From positions 15,968,501 to 16,032,500 of the forward strand of contig OY821775.1 in assembly GCA_963682175.1 (NCBI GenBank): 64,000 bases of DNA. Direction: 5' to 3'. The stretch is from Triglochin maritima (taxonomy: Eukaryota > Streptophyta > Magnoliopsida > Alismatales > Juncaginaceae). Each line of letters begins with the position of its first letter. Position 1 is the first letter of the stretch. Below, one piece after another: positions 22,192 through 32,962 of this stretch. Position numbers and translations under genes: made by a program. The notes under the pieces were generated by a model. It was given only the letters and a program-made list of their open reading frames with translations. It searched no databases and had not been told where the DNA came from.

Positions 22192-24162
22192 TCAAAGTCT
22201 ACGTAAGCCTAAGGACTTCACATGAGACACAAACGAGTCCTTAGCTATAGCCTTGGTAAGAGGGTCAGCTACCATAAGACTAGTAGACACATGTCTTAAC
22301 ACAACTTCCTTTCTCGCTATGATGTCCTTCACAAAATGATACCTAACTTGTATGTGTTTGGTCTTTCCATGATATTTAGGGTCTTTCACATAACAAAGGG
22401 CAGCCATGCTGTCACAATAGACAACAACAGGCTCATCAGATGTCTCTACTAGCACAGTATGTTGTAAGAACCTCCTCAACCAAACTGCCTCCTGTACTGC
22501 TGCAGAGCATGCAACATACTCTGCTTCCATAGTCGACAGGGCTATACAAGTTTGCTTCTTGTTGGACCATGAGATGGCCCCATTAGCCAGCAAGAAAGCA
22601 TAACCAGAGGTAGACTTCCTTTCATCAATGTCTCCAGCCCAATCGGCATCACTATAGCCAATCAGGTGGAGGTCTGATGCTTGGTAACACAGCATGTAGT
22701 TACTCGTTCCTCTAAGGTATCTCATGATTCTCTTGACTGCCTTCCAGTGCTCCATGCTTGGGTTGGACTGGTATCGACTCACCATGCCCACATCATAACA
22801 AATGTCTGGCCTAGTACACATCATAGCGTACATAAGGCTTCCCACAGTATTGGAGTATGGAACCTTGCTCATTTTGGCCTTCTCTTCAGGAGTCTCAGGA
22901 TGCTTATCAAGGCTCAAGTGCAAACCCTTCTCAACAGGAGTGTCGATTGGTTTGCATTTGTCCATATGGTATTTCTTCAAGATGTTGTTAATGTAAGTCT
23001 CTTGAGACAATCCCAGAAGTCTCTTGGACCTATCTCTAACAATCTTGACACCAAGGACGTAGCTAGCTTCACCCATGTCCTTCATATCAAACGTGGAGGA
23101 CAACCACTCTTTAGTGGATTTCAGCAACTCTTTGCTATTGCCAGCCATGAGTATGTCATCAACATACAAGGTCAGAATGACAAATTTACCATTGGATATC
23201 TTAACGTACACACAGTGATCTTCCTCAAGCATAGAGAACGCATTCTCTGATATAGCTTGATGGAAGCGAATGTTCCACTGTCTAGACGCTTGTTTTAAGC
23301 CATATAAGGACTTATTGAGCTTGCACACTTTGCGTTATTGTCCTTTGACTTCAAAACCTTGAGGTTGATCCATATAGATCTCCTCCTCAAGTTCTCCATT
23401 GAGAAAAGTAGTCTTTACATCCATTTGGTAAAGCTCTAAGTCCATCTGAGCTACAATAGCTAGCAGAAGGCGGATGGAGGCAAACCTAACCACGGGTGAA
23501 AAGGTTTCCTCAAAATCCACGCCTTCTCTTTGGGTGTAGCCTTTGGCTACCAGTCTAGCATTGAATCTATCAATAGATCCATCCGCCTTCCTCTTAATCT
23601 TGAGGATCCACTTGGCCCCAATGGCCTTTCGGTTCGGCGGTAAGTCGACCAAGTCCCAGACTCGATTAACTTTCATCGACTCCATCTCTTCCTTTATAGC
23701 TTCTAACCACTCTTTAGCATTTGGTCCTTCCAGAGCCTCTTTCAAGATCTCTGGTTCTTGCTCATCGATTACTGTCATCCCAGATGATTCATAATCAATT
23801 TCTTCTTGAGCTATTATGATGGCCTCTTCCTCTAAGCGAAATCGCCTGCGAGGAATGAGCCCGCGTTTACTTCGACGCAGATGGGTATCTGATGGCTCAT
23901 CCTCTGTGAGAGCTATCGGATCCTCAGCATTGTTGCTCCCACTACGATTGACTGGTGGAACCTCATGTTCAACTTCTAGATCCTGCTCCCGTGGAGCGGC
24001 AATGTCCTCATCTTGTCGTTCAAAGAAGCCCACTGACTCTTTGATAGCTCCAGCAAGGGTTGGAAAATCATTTTCCAAGAATGTGGCATCCCTAGACTCC
24101 AGTTCCGTCCTTCTTTCATTCTCGTCTAACCCGATAAAAAACATAACCTTTGGAGAGATCAC
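22192..24162 (-). pseudogene. Copia Pol C-terminal part: reverse transcriptase and RNase H
   Basis: Frame 24,162-23,335 gives LESRDATFLENDFPTL (post-integrase), a variable linker with LRRSKRG, then RT: WLEAIKEEMESMKVNRVWDL, GAKWILKIKRKADGSIDRFN, ARLVAKGYTQREGVDFEETF and QMDVKTTFLNGELEEEIYM. A TAA at 23,335-23,337 interrupts it, and the same frame resumes to 22,192: LNKSLYGLKQASRQW, the RT active site LTLYVDDILMAGN, and RNase H with IGYSDADWAGD, AEYVACSAAVQEAVWL and VVVYCDSMAALC, ending SHVKSLGLRRL. All RT and RNase H catalytic acidic residues are present. One base change would separate this frame from an open one, but as it stands the copy is broken. Confidence 0.9.
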
Positions 24163-25741
24163 TGTATTTTACAAAGATACACTTTTTCCCTCTAGGTCCT
24201 AGTTTTTCATATCGGTGACTAGCAGAATGAATGTATGTCGCGCATCCCCAAGGACGCAGCAGACTAAAATCAGGCTTCCGTCCTGTCCATAACTCATATG
24301 GAGTTGAGGGAACCGATTTTGTTGGAACTCTATTGAGGATATAGGCAGCAGTCATTAGAGCATCTCCCCAAAACAAAATTGGTAAGCTCGCATGCGCCAT
24401 CATGGATCTAACCATGTCTAGCAACGTTCTATTCCTTCTCTCGGCAACACCATTTTGCTGAGGAGTATAAGGCATAGTGAGTTGTCTAGATATCCCCTTT
24501 TCATCACATAACTCTTTGAACATTATGGAGAGATATTCACCACCTCTATCCGTTCTAAGAGTTTTTATCTTATTATCCAACTGATTCTCAACTAAGCTCA
24601 TGAATTTCTTAAAACATTCTAGAGCTTCTGACTTGTGAGAAATAAGATAAATATGACCATATCTAGTGAAATCATCAATGAATGTGATGAAGTAACTCTG
24701 TCCATGTCTAGTACGCACATTCAAGGGTCCACAAATATCTGAGTGAATTAGTTCTAAAGGAGAAGTAGCCCTAATGGCTTTTCCGAACGGTTTTCTAGTT
24801 GCCTTTCCAGCTAGACAAGATTCACAGGTCGGCAATTCAAATCTGGAGCATTCTCCTAATACCCCCTCCTTTGCCAACTTGTTCATCCGGTCAACACCAA
24901 TGTGACCTAGTCTAGCATGCCACATAACTGAATCATTATTCAAGGAACTTTGGCTCATAAAGGCACTAGTATTACGATTGAAATCATAAATTGCATCCAA
25001 CACAATAAAATCGTCTGAAAGGAAAGCATGTCCATAATAAATGTTAGAAAGGTATAAACCCATATCATTGTTCTCAAAAACAACTTTAAAACCATGTCTC
25101 ATCAAAACAACAACAGAAATAATATTTCGCCGTATAGCTGGTGCATACAACACGTCGTGAAGTAATAGGATCCGGCCACTTCGCAAAGCCACTTTGCATG
25201 TGCCAACTCCAAGAACTTCAATGCTAGTGTTGTTTGCCATGTTTATTCGCCTCCCACTTGGAACACGGCGATATTCCACGAAGGCAGAACGATCCTTTGT
25301 TACGTGGTCCGTGGCACCTGAATCCACAATCCACACAGGAGAATGATCAGTGAGCATCACAGAACTAGTCACGTTACAATTCGAGGGATTACACACAGTA
25401 ATTACCTTTTGCTCAGTGCACTCACGAGCAAAATGTCCAGTCTTTCGGCAGTTAAAACAAGTCACATTAGACTTATCTTTCCCACCTCTGGATCCTCGAG
25501 GTCGTTTCTTTCCAGCTTTATTTTCTGCTTTGTTTGCATTTGCACCCTTCTTGCCTTTAAAACCCTGAGCTCTGTCTCTTTTGCGCTTAAAACCTGCACT
25601 CCTCCGAGGAGCGCCAGCTTCAGCAGCAAACACTTCAGTTAGAGGGGCTTCCGCAAGCATGCGGTCCTCCTCCAGCTCTAGGTGTTTTGCGGCCTGGTCA
25701 AATGTCCTGATGTCATCAGCATGAGTCAGATGGACCTTCAT
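24116..25741 (-). pseudogene. Copia Gag C-terminus, protease and integrase
   Basis: A 541-residue frame. It starts with the Gag tail ([20 protein letters not shown]), a basic stretch rich in K and R, and the zinc knuckle [14 protein letters not shown]. Protease has [11 protein letters not shown]. Integrase has [20 protein letters not shown] and CESCLAGK (HHCC), D in [12 protein letters not shown] in [12 protein letters not shown] and E in [20 protein letters not shown], a complete D-D-E set. It ends [17 protein letters not shown], where a frameshift at a run of six T (minus strand; 24,136-24,141 on +) shifts the rest of Pol to another frame. Confidence 0.92.
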
Positions 25742-25747
25742 ATGCTC

Positions 25748-26263
25748 TCAACTCTTTGAAGGCAATGATCTGATGAGAGCAGACACTTGCTCCTCATCGG
25801 TCTTAGCACGACCGGCAGCGCTCAGCTCGCTAATCATGTTTGACATTGCGGTAATATGCTGCCTCATTGTGTGACCTTGGCGCATTTTATACCCATCAAA
25901 CATTAGCCCAAGCTGGCGGGCCCTTATGACGGAGGTCACTCCGTACTGAAACTTCACAGCTTCCCACAAGGCCTTTGCAGTTCGAAACTTTTCGAACCGC
26001 AGCAACAGATCGTCCCTCATTGAACTTAGAATTGTGATTCGAGCACTTCGGTCTTTCTTTTTCCATGCATTATAAACATCCAAGTTTCTGCGATGTTGCG
26101 CAGTATTCCCCTCCTCGGGTGGAGACATAGATTGGTTTATGTTTTCTAACATGTCCTGATCCTCTAAGAGATACTCAATTTTACGATGCCACAGATCGTA
26201 ATTTCTTTCATTGAGTTTATCTCCTCGAGTCAGATCAGCGACAATGCTTTTGGAAGCAGCCAT
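25748..26263 (-). pseudogene. Copia Gag N-terminal part
   Basis: The frame starts MAASKSIVADLTRGDKLNER and contains NYDLWHRKIEYLLEDQDMLE, AWKKKDRSARITILSSMRDD, LWEAVKFQYG and SALIRSLPSKS. A TGA at 25,748-25,750 stands where relatives have Trp before EHMKVHLTH, and the same frame continues into the larger Gag-Pol frame downstream. This is therefore a nonsense mutation, not a gene boundary. It belongs to the UBN2-type Gag family. The ATG lies about 2 kb from the PBS. Confidence 0.88.
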
Positions 26264-28240
26264 AAAGAATCTAGGACAATCAAAAATACATAGCGATACA
26301 TGAGTTCTAGCATAAAATATAACGAGCTACAATAGTCATAAAAAATAAACTGACTTAATAGCTATAGCATTCAGACCAAAAGAAAACATAAAGCATTCGA
26401 TCAAATCCTCATGCAATAGTTAATAAAACCATTTTACTAATCTAGATATTGAGCTCCATCATGATTTAATGACCCAAAAAAATTGTTTTAAATCATGGCA
26501 AATCAGCAAATAAAAAAAATATTTGCCACCGGTTGCAAGGTGGTTCACACAAAACACTTCTACCTTGCAACTCCCACTAGGCATGCGAGTTCCCAAAAAC
26601 GGTTTTCAAAAAAAACAATCAACATCACACAGATATGATTACTACATTACTTCCATATCGAGCTAATGATCCCCATTAGGGATTTAGCCTCGTCGACGGG
26701 AACCTGCATGAGTCTTATAGCAATAATATCGCAATAATAAAAAATAAAGGAGCCCCTCGTCTCCTTTGGGCAATAAACAGTCCACAGTCCATAATTATTA
26801 CAGTCTGTCAGTCCATAAATATTACAGCCCATTGCGATAACTATTGCAAATGGAAATAGATGAATGAAATTACGCTCATCTCTCAATAAGGCAGTAAATA
26901 AAATCAGCAATCATTCATTCCATACGAGCTCAATCTTTCCATACGTTAGCACAATCCGACGTATGAAAAAAATACCATAAAGTGTGCACCTCATTCAAAC
27001 AATAAGGAAGTAATGCATAAGGAAACAATACATGAATGGTGCACGAAAATAGGCAAAAAACGTGTTAGGTAATGACAACCAATCTCCACAATAATCATTC
27101 TCAAAACAGAATTTTTTTCTTCTTTCCCTAATCAATATAATCATGATAGCACAAAATTATCCTACTTTGATTAGGAAAGAAAAATTCGAAATTATATGGT
27201 GAAGAGCAACACATATTTTTGCATCAAAGGAAAGCATCCAAACATATTTTTAAGGCAATAAAATTCCAGCCCATAATATCTCCAAAAAAATTTCAGAATT
27301 AGCCAATCTTTCCATAATCAATATAAGCAAGCAATCAACAATAATTATGCTACTTGTAATGGAAAGAAAAATTCGAAATTCTTTGGTGGATGGCATCACA
27401 TATATGCACATTTGATGAAAAGGAAATATTTCAAATGAAATGCATGCAATCATTCCAAAAGAAATCCGAAAATCCTTAATGAGATTAACATATATGTGCA
27501 TTCAATCATAAAGGAAATATTTCAAATGAAATGCATGCAATTATTCCAAAAGAAATCCGAAAATCCTTAATGAGATTAACATATATGTGCATTCAATCAT
27601 AAAGGAAATATTTCAAATGAATGCTCTCATTCCAAAAATCCGAAATATACAATATGGTAACTCAATATTCATGTGTGTGCATAATTTTTGCAATCAACAT
27701 CTAATCCTAGATGCATGCACATGTGATTAAAAATTACATATACATGAATAAGGCAACAAGCATCTAACCTTAGATGTATGTACAAGAGTTTAAAAAAAAT
27801 GCACAATCAAATCATACCATCCGAAATGTATGATCACATTATATGATACATGCAATAATTAACTCTTGTAAAATTATCATCATATTTCAAACAACATATA
27901 TGCGCATATTATCAAGAACAAACAAACTCTAGCCGCAAGCTTCAAGGATGAAAGAAATATGCGCAACAGACATAGATTAACATGTAACCCTAGGTACATG
28001 CATCAAATGAAATCTAAGCTATGCGCAAGAATGAAATAATGATGAAACTTGTAATACAATTCACATGTAATGAAATGAATCAAGAAGAAACATGCGCAAG
28101 GGTGAGAAAATGCCATCAAACCCTAGGCGCATGAAGAAGAGAAAAAACTACACATGTATGCGATTTTTCTCAAAAAAACAACCGAAATTATTTCAACATA
28201 TATGAAATAAGAAAGTACTCAAAAATTCGAAGGTGACCAA
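26264..28240 (-). other. Long untranslated leader of the copia element
   Basis: Nearly 2 kb of A/T-rich sequence lies between the PBS and the Gag start, with no protein signal. It contains a 91-bp tandem repeat (27,422-27,640) and other echoes of the phrase CCGAAATTATATGG / ATGCATGCA. Its length is notable compared with the 389-bp LTR. Confidence 0.6.
27422..27640. repeat. 91-bp tandem repeat, about 2.4 copies
   Basis: GGAAATATTTCAAATGAA starts at 27,422, 27,513 and 27,604. The first two units are nearly identical and the third is shortened and diverged. Confidence 0.85.
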
Positions 28241-28257
28241 GATGGCTCTGGTACCAA
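28241..28257 (-). other. Primer-binding site of the minus-strand copia element
   Basis: On the minus strand, TTGGTACCAGAGCCATC directly follows the LTR end CTAACA. It is a tRNA-Met-type site with one change from TGGTATCAGAGC. Confidence 0.85.
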
Positions 28258-28646
28258 TGTTAGAAATCTACGATTGAATCTACAGGTTCAGAATTACCTT
28301 TGGTGGAGAGAACCTGTGGCAGCGGAATGGATCGGCAATCACCTCACGGAATCCTCTGGAGCACCGGTCGATCTTCTACTCTCTTGGAGAAGAAGCACGA
28401 GTCCACAACCCAAGAGTCCACGGATTTGGCTTGGTGGATGTGGAGGGACGAATGGGAGAGAGAGGGAGAGGTGGCGGCTAGGGTTTGGTGGGGCTAGGGT
28501 TTGCACACAAGAATAATCCATCCAATGGGAGGCTCCCCTCCTTATATAGATGGCCCCACCCTAAACCCTAATGTGCAGCCAATGAGAGTGGGTCACGTGT
28601 CAGTGCTTTGGGCAAACATCATTTTAATCCTTAGATTAATCCAATA
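28258..28646 (-). repeat. 5' LTR of the minus-strand copia element
   Basis: 389 bp, with TATTGG and AACA ends on the minus strand. The TATA-like TCTATATAAGG lies at 28,540-28,550 (minus strand), so transcription would start upstream of the leader. Confidence 0.92.
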
Positions 28647-28651
28647 CCTAC

Positions 28652-28870
28652 TTGGCATCATCAAGAGTAATATGACTCTGAAGATGAGACACGTCAACAA
28701 GAAGAAAAAGAACAGGAGCAGAACAACACACTTACCACCACATAACCATTCTGGACCATAGGACTCCCATGAGACGGAAGAAACACCTCCACCACTCGGG
28801 TGCAGAGCCCTGCCACCTGTTTATGAGCGACCTAAAAACACGTAACATGAGCCTAATGAGATTTCCAAAT
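28652..28870 (+). pseudogene. Copia relic, right remnant beyond the inserted element
   Basis: This continues the relic at 19,501-20,546 after the second CCTAC duplication. Decayed frames are rich in K, R, T and P, ending with a string resembling the proline-rich linker between integrase and RT (RVQSPATCL-like). No intact frame remains. Confidence 0.4.
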
Positions 28871-28915
28871 CGAAATTGGAAAAATCTGTTTAATTAACAT
28901 GTTTGGCAATCTAAC

Positions 28916-29385
28916 TAAGGGTGTAAACGATCTCTTATCGAGCGAGCCGAGCATGCTCGAGCTCGGCTCGTTAAAAAAAATTGATGCTCGTCGCTCGCTC
29001 GATAAGGGAGTCTGAGCCGAAAATTCTGTTCGTGCTAGGCTTGACTTCTGCTCGCGAGCAGATGAGCTTGTTAACTGCTCGAAAACCTACTATGTAGACA
29101 ACTTTTTTTTGTTCCCTAGTTTTTGGTAAATAATTTTACCATTCACTACTACTCTTCCCACCTAAACCCCGAACCATGAACCATAATACAGAAGTATGCT
29201 GCAACATTTATTCTAGAGCCGAGCACCGACCGAGCATCGAGCGAGCGGGGTCTGTTCGTGCTCGGCTCGTTTAGCTTGTCGAGCAGATTTTTTTTGCACG
29301 TGCGCGGCTCGTTACTACCCGATCCGAGCCACGATCCAAGAAAAATCGAGCGATCTATTAATCCGATCAGAACTTGACAGCCCTA
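28916..29385. mobile_element. hAT-type MITE rich in GAGCCGAGC words
   Basis: Terminal sequences are TAAGGGTGTAAACGATC on the left and, inverted, TAGGGCTGTCAAGTT on the right. Flanks are AATCTAAC (28,908-28,915) and AATCCAAC (29,386-29,393), an 8-bp duplication with one mismatch as expected for hAT. The interior is full of GCTCG/CGAGC words in both orientations and could fold back. No coding sequence. Confidence 0.75.
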
Positions 29386-29393
29386 AATCCAAC

Positions 29394-30316
29394 TCGCTTA
29401 ACCTATTTACGCTGACCTCATGTCAGTTTTTTCTTTCTAACACATGTAGAGTCACAAGACGACACACCATTTCACATATTTCAACCCAGATTTTAAAAAA
29501 CCAGGTTTTCATATAATAATAATAAAACTACGTTACCTGTGGGGTACAAAGAAGACCTTAACTTTTACAAATAGACAACAAAAAAATGAAAAGTGATCAG
29601 TTATTATGTGTTTGATACCAACTTAAGGAAAGCAGAGGGGACATTCGAAGATAAGATTAAGTTTCGCCAGTTAAAATAACAATTTTTTGAGGTGTCAAAT
29701 AAAGCTGGAGCTTTTGTGAGCTCCTTAAGATTTGGCTTCGCTAAAGCTTGACTCGAGTTTGGCTTTGGTTTTAAGTAAACATATCTCAAACTACAAACAA
29801 GACTCATTCACTAAACAAGTCAAACTGAATCATAGTTTGCACATTTGTTCAAATCGTGATAGCTCGTCTGTCCAATATATATATTGAACATATGATATTT
29901 AGCCTTTGTACCTACTATTTTATAAAAACGTAATATTAAGATCTTATTTGATTTTTGAAATAATATAAATAGTTCGGCTCTAGTATGCTTCGTGTCAAAA
30001 ACATTATAATGTTTCTTTTGTTAAGATGCTTATGATGAGATCAAACCCAATTATTACCCATAATTATGTTGGATTGAGTCAATTAAGTCAAGAAGTCTCA
30101 GGTGCAAGCCAAAATAATGAGAAATTGACCAACTGACGGTATACAGTTCAATTGGGCTCGAACCCAGAGTCATGACCCCAATTAGAATGTCTTCCTTTCT
30201 TAGTATAATTGTGTCCTCCGAGTTAGTTTTCGCGTAAAATTTTCCACCAAAATTTTGTCTTGTTTCATCAAACTGAAGAACACTGAAGGGGCAACACCAA
30301 CGAATGACGACTTATG
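29394..30316. other. Unassigned AT-rich DNA
   Basis: No gene was found. Bases 30,182-30,213 are an exact 32-bp copy of 31,048-31,079 inside the neighbouring LTR. From about 30,220 the sequence is homologous to 36,965-37,140 (dispersed repeat R). Confidence 0.45.
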
Positions 30317-30321
30317 CTGAT

Positions 30322-31626
30322 TGATTAATATCATATCATGCATATATCCATATCATAAATTCTCTATTGTGAGCCTAAGCAATGCTATGTAACGAGTTTT
30401 ATGTTATGCTTCAGGAATAAACATGTTTAAGAAAAAGAAGACACAAAAAGGACTAAAATACAAGAAAATTGACTAATTTGTGGGACTTATGGACCTACCT
30501 ACAAGAGGAAAGTACATGAATGTAAGCCGGAATGACCAAATAACAAACTGAGAAACTCCACACTATCATAAGGGGTATTTTGACAATTAGATTCAGGATT
30601 AGACGCAAACAACCGATCAGGGTGCACCCTACGTGGAAAATTGAAGCAATTAAGAAGGCATCTGAAACTGGGTCGAATCAGACCAACTATGACCGCCAAT
30701 TGGCGGTCTAGTTTGGTCAATATCTGACTTGGCTTCTCATGATTGTGTATTATGTTTTTTATGTCCATTTTAGACATGTTTCAGTCTCACAATGGGGGAT
30801 TGTTCCCAGTTGCCTTTTTCATGTCTATAAATATAACTCATCTTCTTCCTTTGTAAATCAATAATTGCTTGGTGGTCATCCTCTCTACTTGGTCTAAGAC
30901 TTTGGAGCAAAACTCAAGTGGAGAAGAATGTTACTTGTAATGTGAGTCGTCACTAAAATATTTTTTTCTGGTTTTGTTTTAATGTTGTCTCTTTTGAATG
31001 CTTGCATGTTTAGCTTGATTTAGTTTTCTTAATCTTAGTATAACTAGTTAGAATGTCTTCCTTTCTTAGTATAATTGTGAGCTTCATGTGTAGCAATATG
31101 TGATGAATGTGAATGTATGCTTGTTTGTTTAAATGAGAATAATTAACTTGATGGGTTTTGTCACAGCTTTTAGACACTTCTCATGCTTGTTTAGGTTCTT
31201 AATAACCAACTTGTTTATGCTCATGTTAATCAACTAGGTTAGTGATTTGAATGATAGGTTTTGTCGCAACTATTAGACACTTCATGTGCATGAAATCACA
31301 ATCTATACTTGTACCTTATTAAATGTATTCTTCACCATCTTATTACATGTGTACACACACTCCACCCCTTACGGGTTTCCTTACTGAATTTCATCTTGCT
31401 TTGTTAGTTGCTTAGTTTACTTTTAGTTAATCTTGAGTTGTTATCTTTCTCATTTGTTAGCTGCTAGTTTAGTGTAACATAGTTTAGTGTAATCAAACTT
31501 CTTCTCCCCTTATTTGCCACTGGATTTCTGAAAAACAAGAGTTGACACACCTCCTTGTGGATTCGACCCGTACTTGCCACCGCTTCATCGTGGCTGTGTA
31601 CTTGCGGTTTAAGCTTAATCGAAACA
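30322..31626 (+). mobile_element. Solo Athila/Tat-like LTR
   Basis: Its ends are TGATTAATATC and AATCGAAACA, with flanks CTGAT (30,317-30,321) and TTGAT (31,627-31,631), a 5-bp duplication with one change. It interrupts repeat R, whose uninterrupted relative is at 36,965-37,500. It contains a TATA box, CTATAAATA, at 30,825-30,833 and the conserved U5 string GATTCGACCC near 31,560. It is related in inverted orientation to the LTR at 2,090-3,403. Confidence 0.75.
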
Positions 31627-32129
31627 TTGATGGAACCCTACCGTCGGGGAATTCATTGGGTAACCTTCGCTAATGGATAGGTTCTATCGGTGAGGGTTAC
31701 CCAACAAACGTCTAACCATACACCGAATGATAAGTACCATCGGTGTAATCCATTCCAGAACTAAGAAAAAGACAATTTACTTTTTTCGAGTTCCGATTTT
31801 CCTGATCAAAAGAAGCAATATTTTTCACCATTCTGCCACAACACATCCATTCATTCTTCCTGAAACATATAAACATAAAAAACTTATATATGCATTCATC
31901 TAAAACAAAATCATTCAAACAAATTCCGTACACAATTAAAAGTTATGTTAGGCGATATGAGACTATTATTGGGGTGTTACAACATACCCCACTTAAACAC
32001 CTAACGTCCTTGTCAAGGTCAAACCATAATCAGTCACCAGGCATTGTGGGATTCTAGAGGTGACTCACACCCTCTTAGTGTAGCACTTAGTTCCCACAAT
32101 TCCGACATGTTAAGACTTTGAATATCATT

Positions 32130-32319
32130 TGTAACGTCTCGTCCCGGAACCCGCATTGAGCCCGAATTTGATCTGTCGCCCATGAGTCCATTTCCAACAA
32201 CACCCACTTATTTCCACAAAACTTTAAAAGGTTGGTGTTATGGTAGTAGACTCATGTCTATATAACTCACCCTAACATTCTTATGTTAGGCAATGTACGA
32301 CTATTATTGAGGTATTACA
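32130..32319. repeat. Short TGTAAC...TTACA element inside repeat R
   Basis: About 190 bp, starting TGTAACGTCTCGTCC and ending GAGGTATTACA, with TG/CA-type inverted termini. It contains CTATATAA and the phrase ATTCTTATGTTAGGC. Partial relatives lie at 32,864-32,962 plus 34,602-34,700, at 36,691-36,852, 37,449-37,491 and 39,009-39,072. It may be the LTR of a TRIM-like element or a MITE; the class is undecided. Confidence 0.5.
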
Positions 32320-32467
32320 ATTTCTCCCACTCTTCTAAGTTATATCTTCCTCCATGTGTTTGTCTACATGTCTTACATAATCCTTTATTTACATTAATTA
32401 AACTCATCTAGTAATTGTGTAAAATGATAGATAGATACATAGAGATACATAATACTCAGGACGACTT

Positions 32468-32514
32468 CTTGACATCTTCATGCTGATTTCTCTCTTCAGC
32501 ATGAAGATGTCAAG
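32468..32514. repeat. Perfect 19-bp inverted repeat with 9-nt loop
   Basis: CTTGACATCTTCATGCTGA (32,468-32,486) pairs perfectly with 32,496-32,514 across the loop TTTCTCTCT. An identical arm pair lies at 39,208-39,254, and a diverged one with two to three mismatches lies at 37,630-37,675. Confidence 0.9.
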
Positions 32515-32962
32515 AAACGGTCATGAGTATTGTAACTGATGCATGTATTGTAGAATAACCACCCAAACTTCTTGTTAGTTCATTCTTTTTATAACAACAT
32601 TGGACTTGGTCCCCTGAGTAGAGAACTCCATTTATTAATAATTCCATATCTTTGATTTGTTAACAATTTCGAAAAATATCAATCAATTGTGTGAGATTAT
32701 AAATAATAATGTGTCCTCCGACCTCTCCATAATCCCTTCGCTCAAGCAATCTCGAAAGTTATTTTAAGCTATAATTTTATATTTAATTCTACTAACTTAC
32801 AATTATATCTTTATGATATGTTATAATTGCAATCCCACCATTCAATGAGTACCAAATCATTTCTTTAATGTCTCGTCTCCGAACCCGCATCGATCTCGAG
32901 TCTAGTCCGTCACCCATGAGTCCATTGTCCCACAACACCCACTTATTGCCACAAAACATAAG

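Larger units (their letters stand above)
20552..28646 (-). mobile_element. Near-intact Ty1/copia retrotransposon, minus strand
   Basis: Two LTRs of 389 bp each (20,552-20,940 and 28,258-28,646) are flanked by a perfect 5-bp TSD, CCTAC (20,547-20,551; 28,647-28,651). On the minus strand the order is 5' LTR (28,646-28,258), PBS, a leader of about 2 kb, gag, PR, INT, RT, RNase H, a 3' region of about 1.25 kb, PPT and 3' LTR. The domain order PR-INT-RT-RH is that of copia. The coding region has only three lesions: one nonsense codon in gag, one frameshift at a T6 run and one nonsense codon in RT. LTRs differ at few positions, so this is the youngest-looking full element in the window. The LTR begins TATTGG instead of the usual TG. 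Confidence 0.95.
31627..32760. repeat. Dispersed repeat R, copy 1
   Basis: It is homologous to 36,965-37,810 and, in its second half, to 39,009-39,470. It includes the phrase TGGGACTATTATTGGGGTG and relatives, a block with CTCATCTAGT, the 19-bp hairpin at 32,468-32,514 and the phrase GTGTCCTCCGACCTCTCC. In copy 3 the last phrase runs directly into a copia gag relic, so R may be part of a non-coding 5' region of a retrotransposon. Confidence 0.65.

Noticed and set aside
22681..23250. 189-codon plus-strand ORF opposite copia RT
   Set aside because: It is antisense to a well-conserved RT/RNase H frame and has no pattern of its own.
30140..30175. T-arm-like GGGTTCGAGCCC on the minus strand, suggesting a tRNA gene
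   Set aside because: No matching acceptor, D-arm or anticodon arm can be folded around it.
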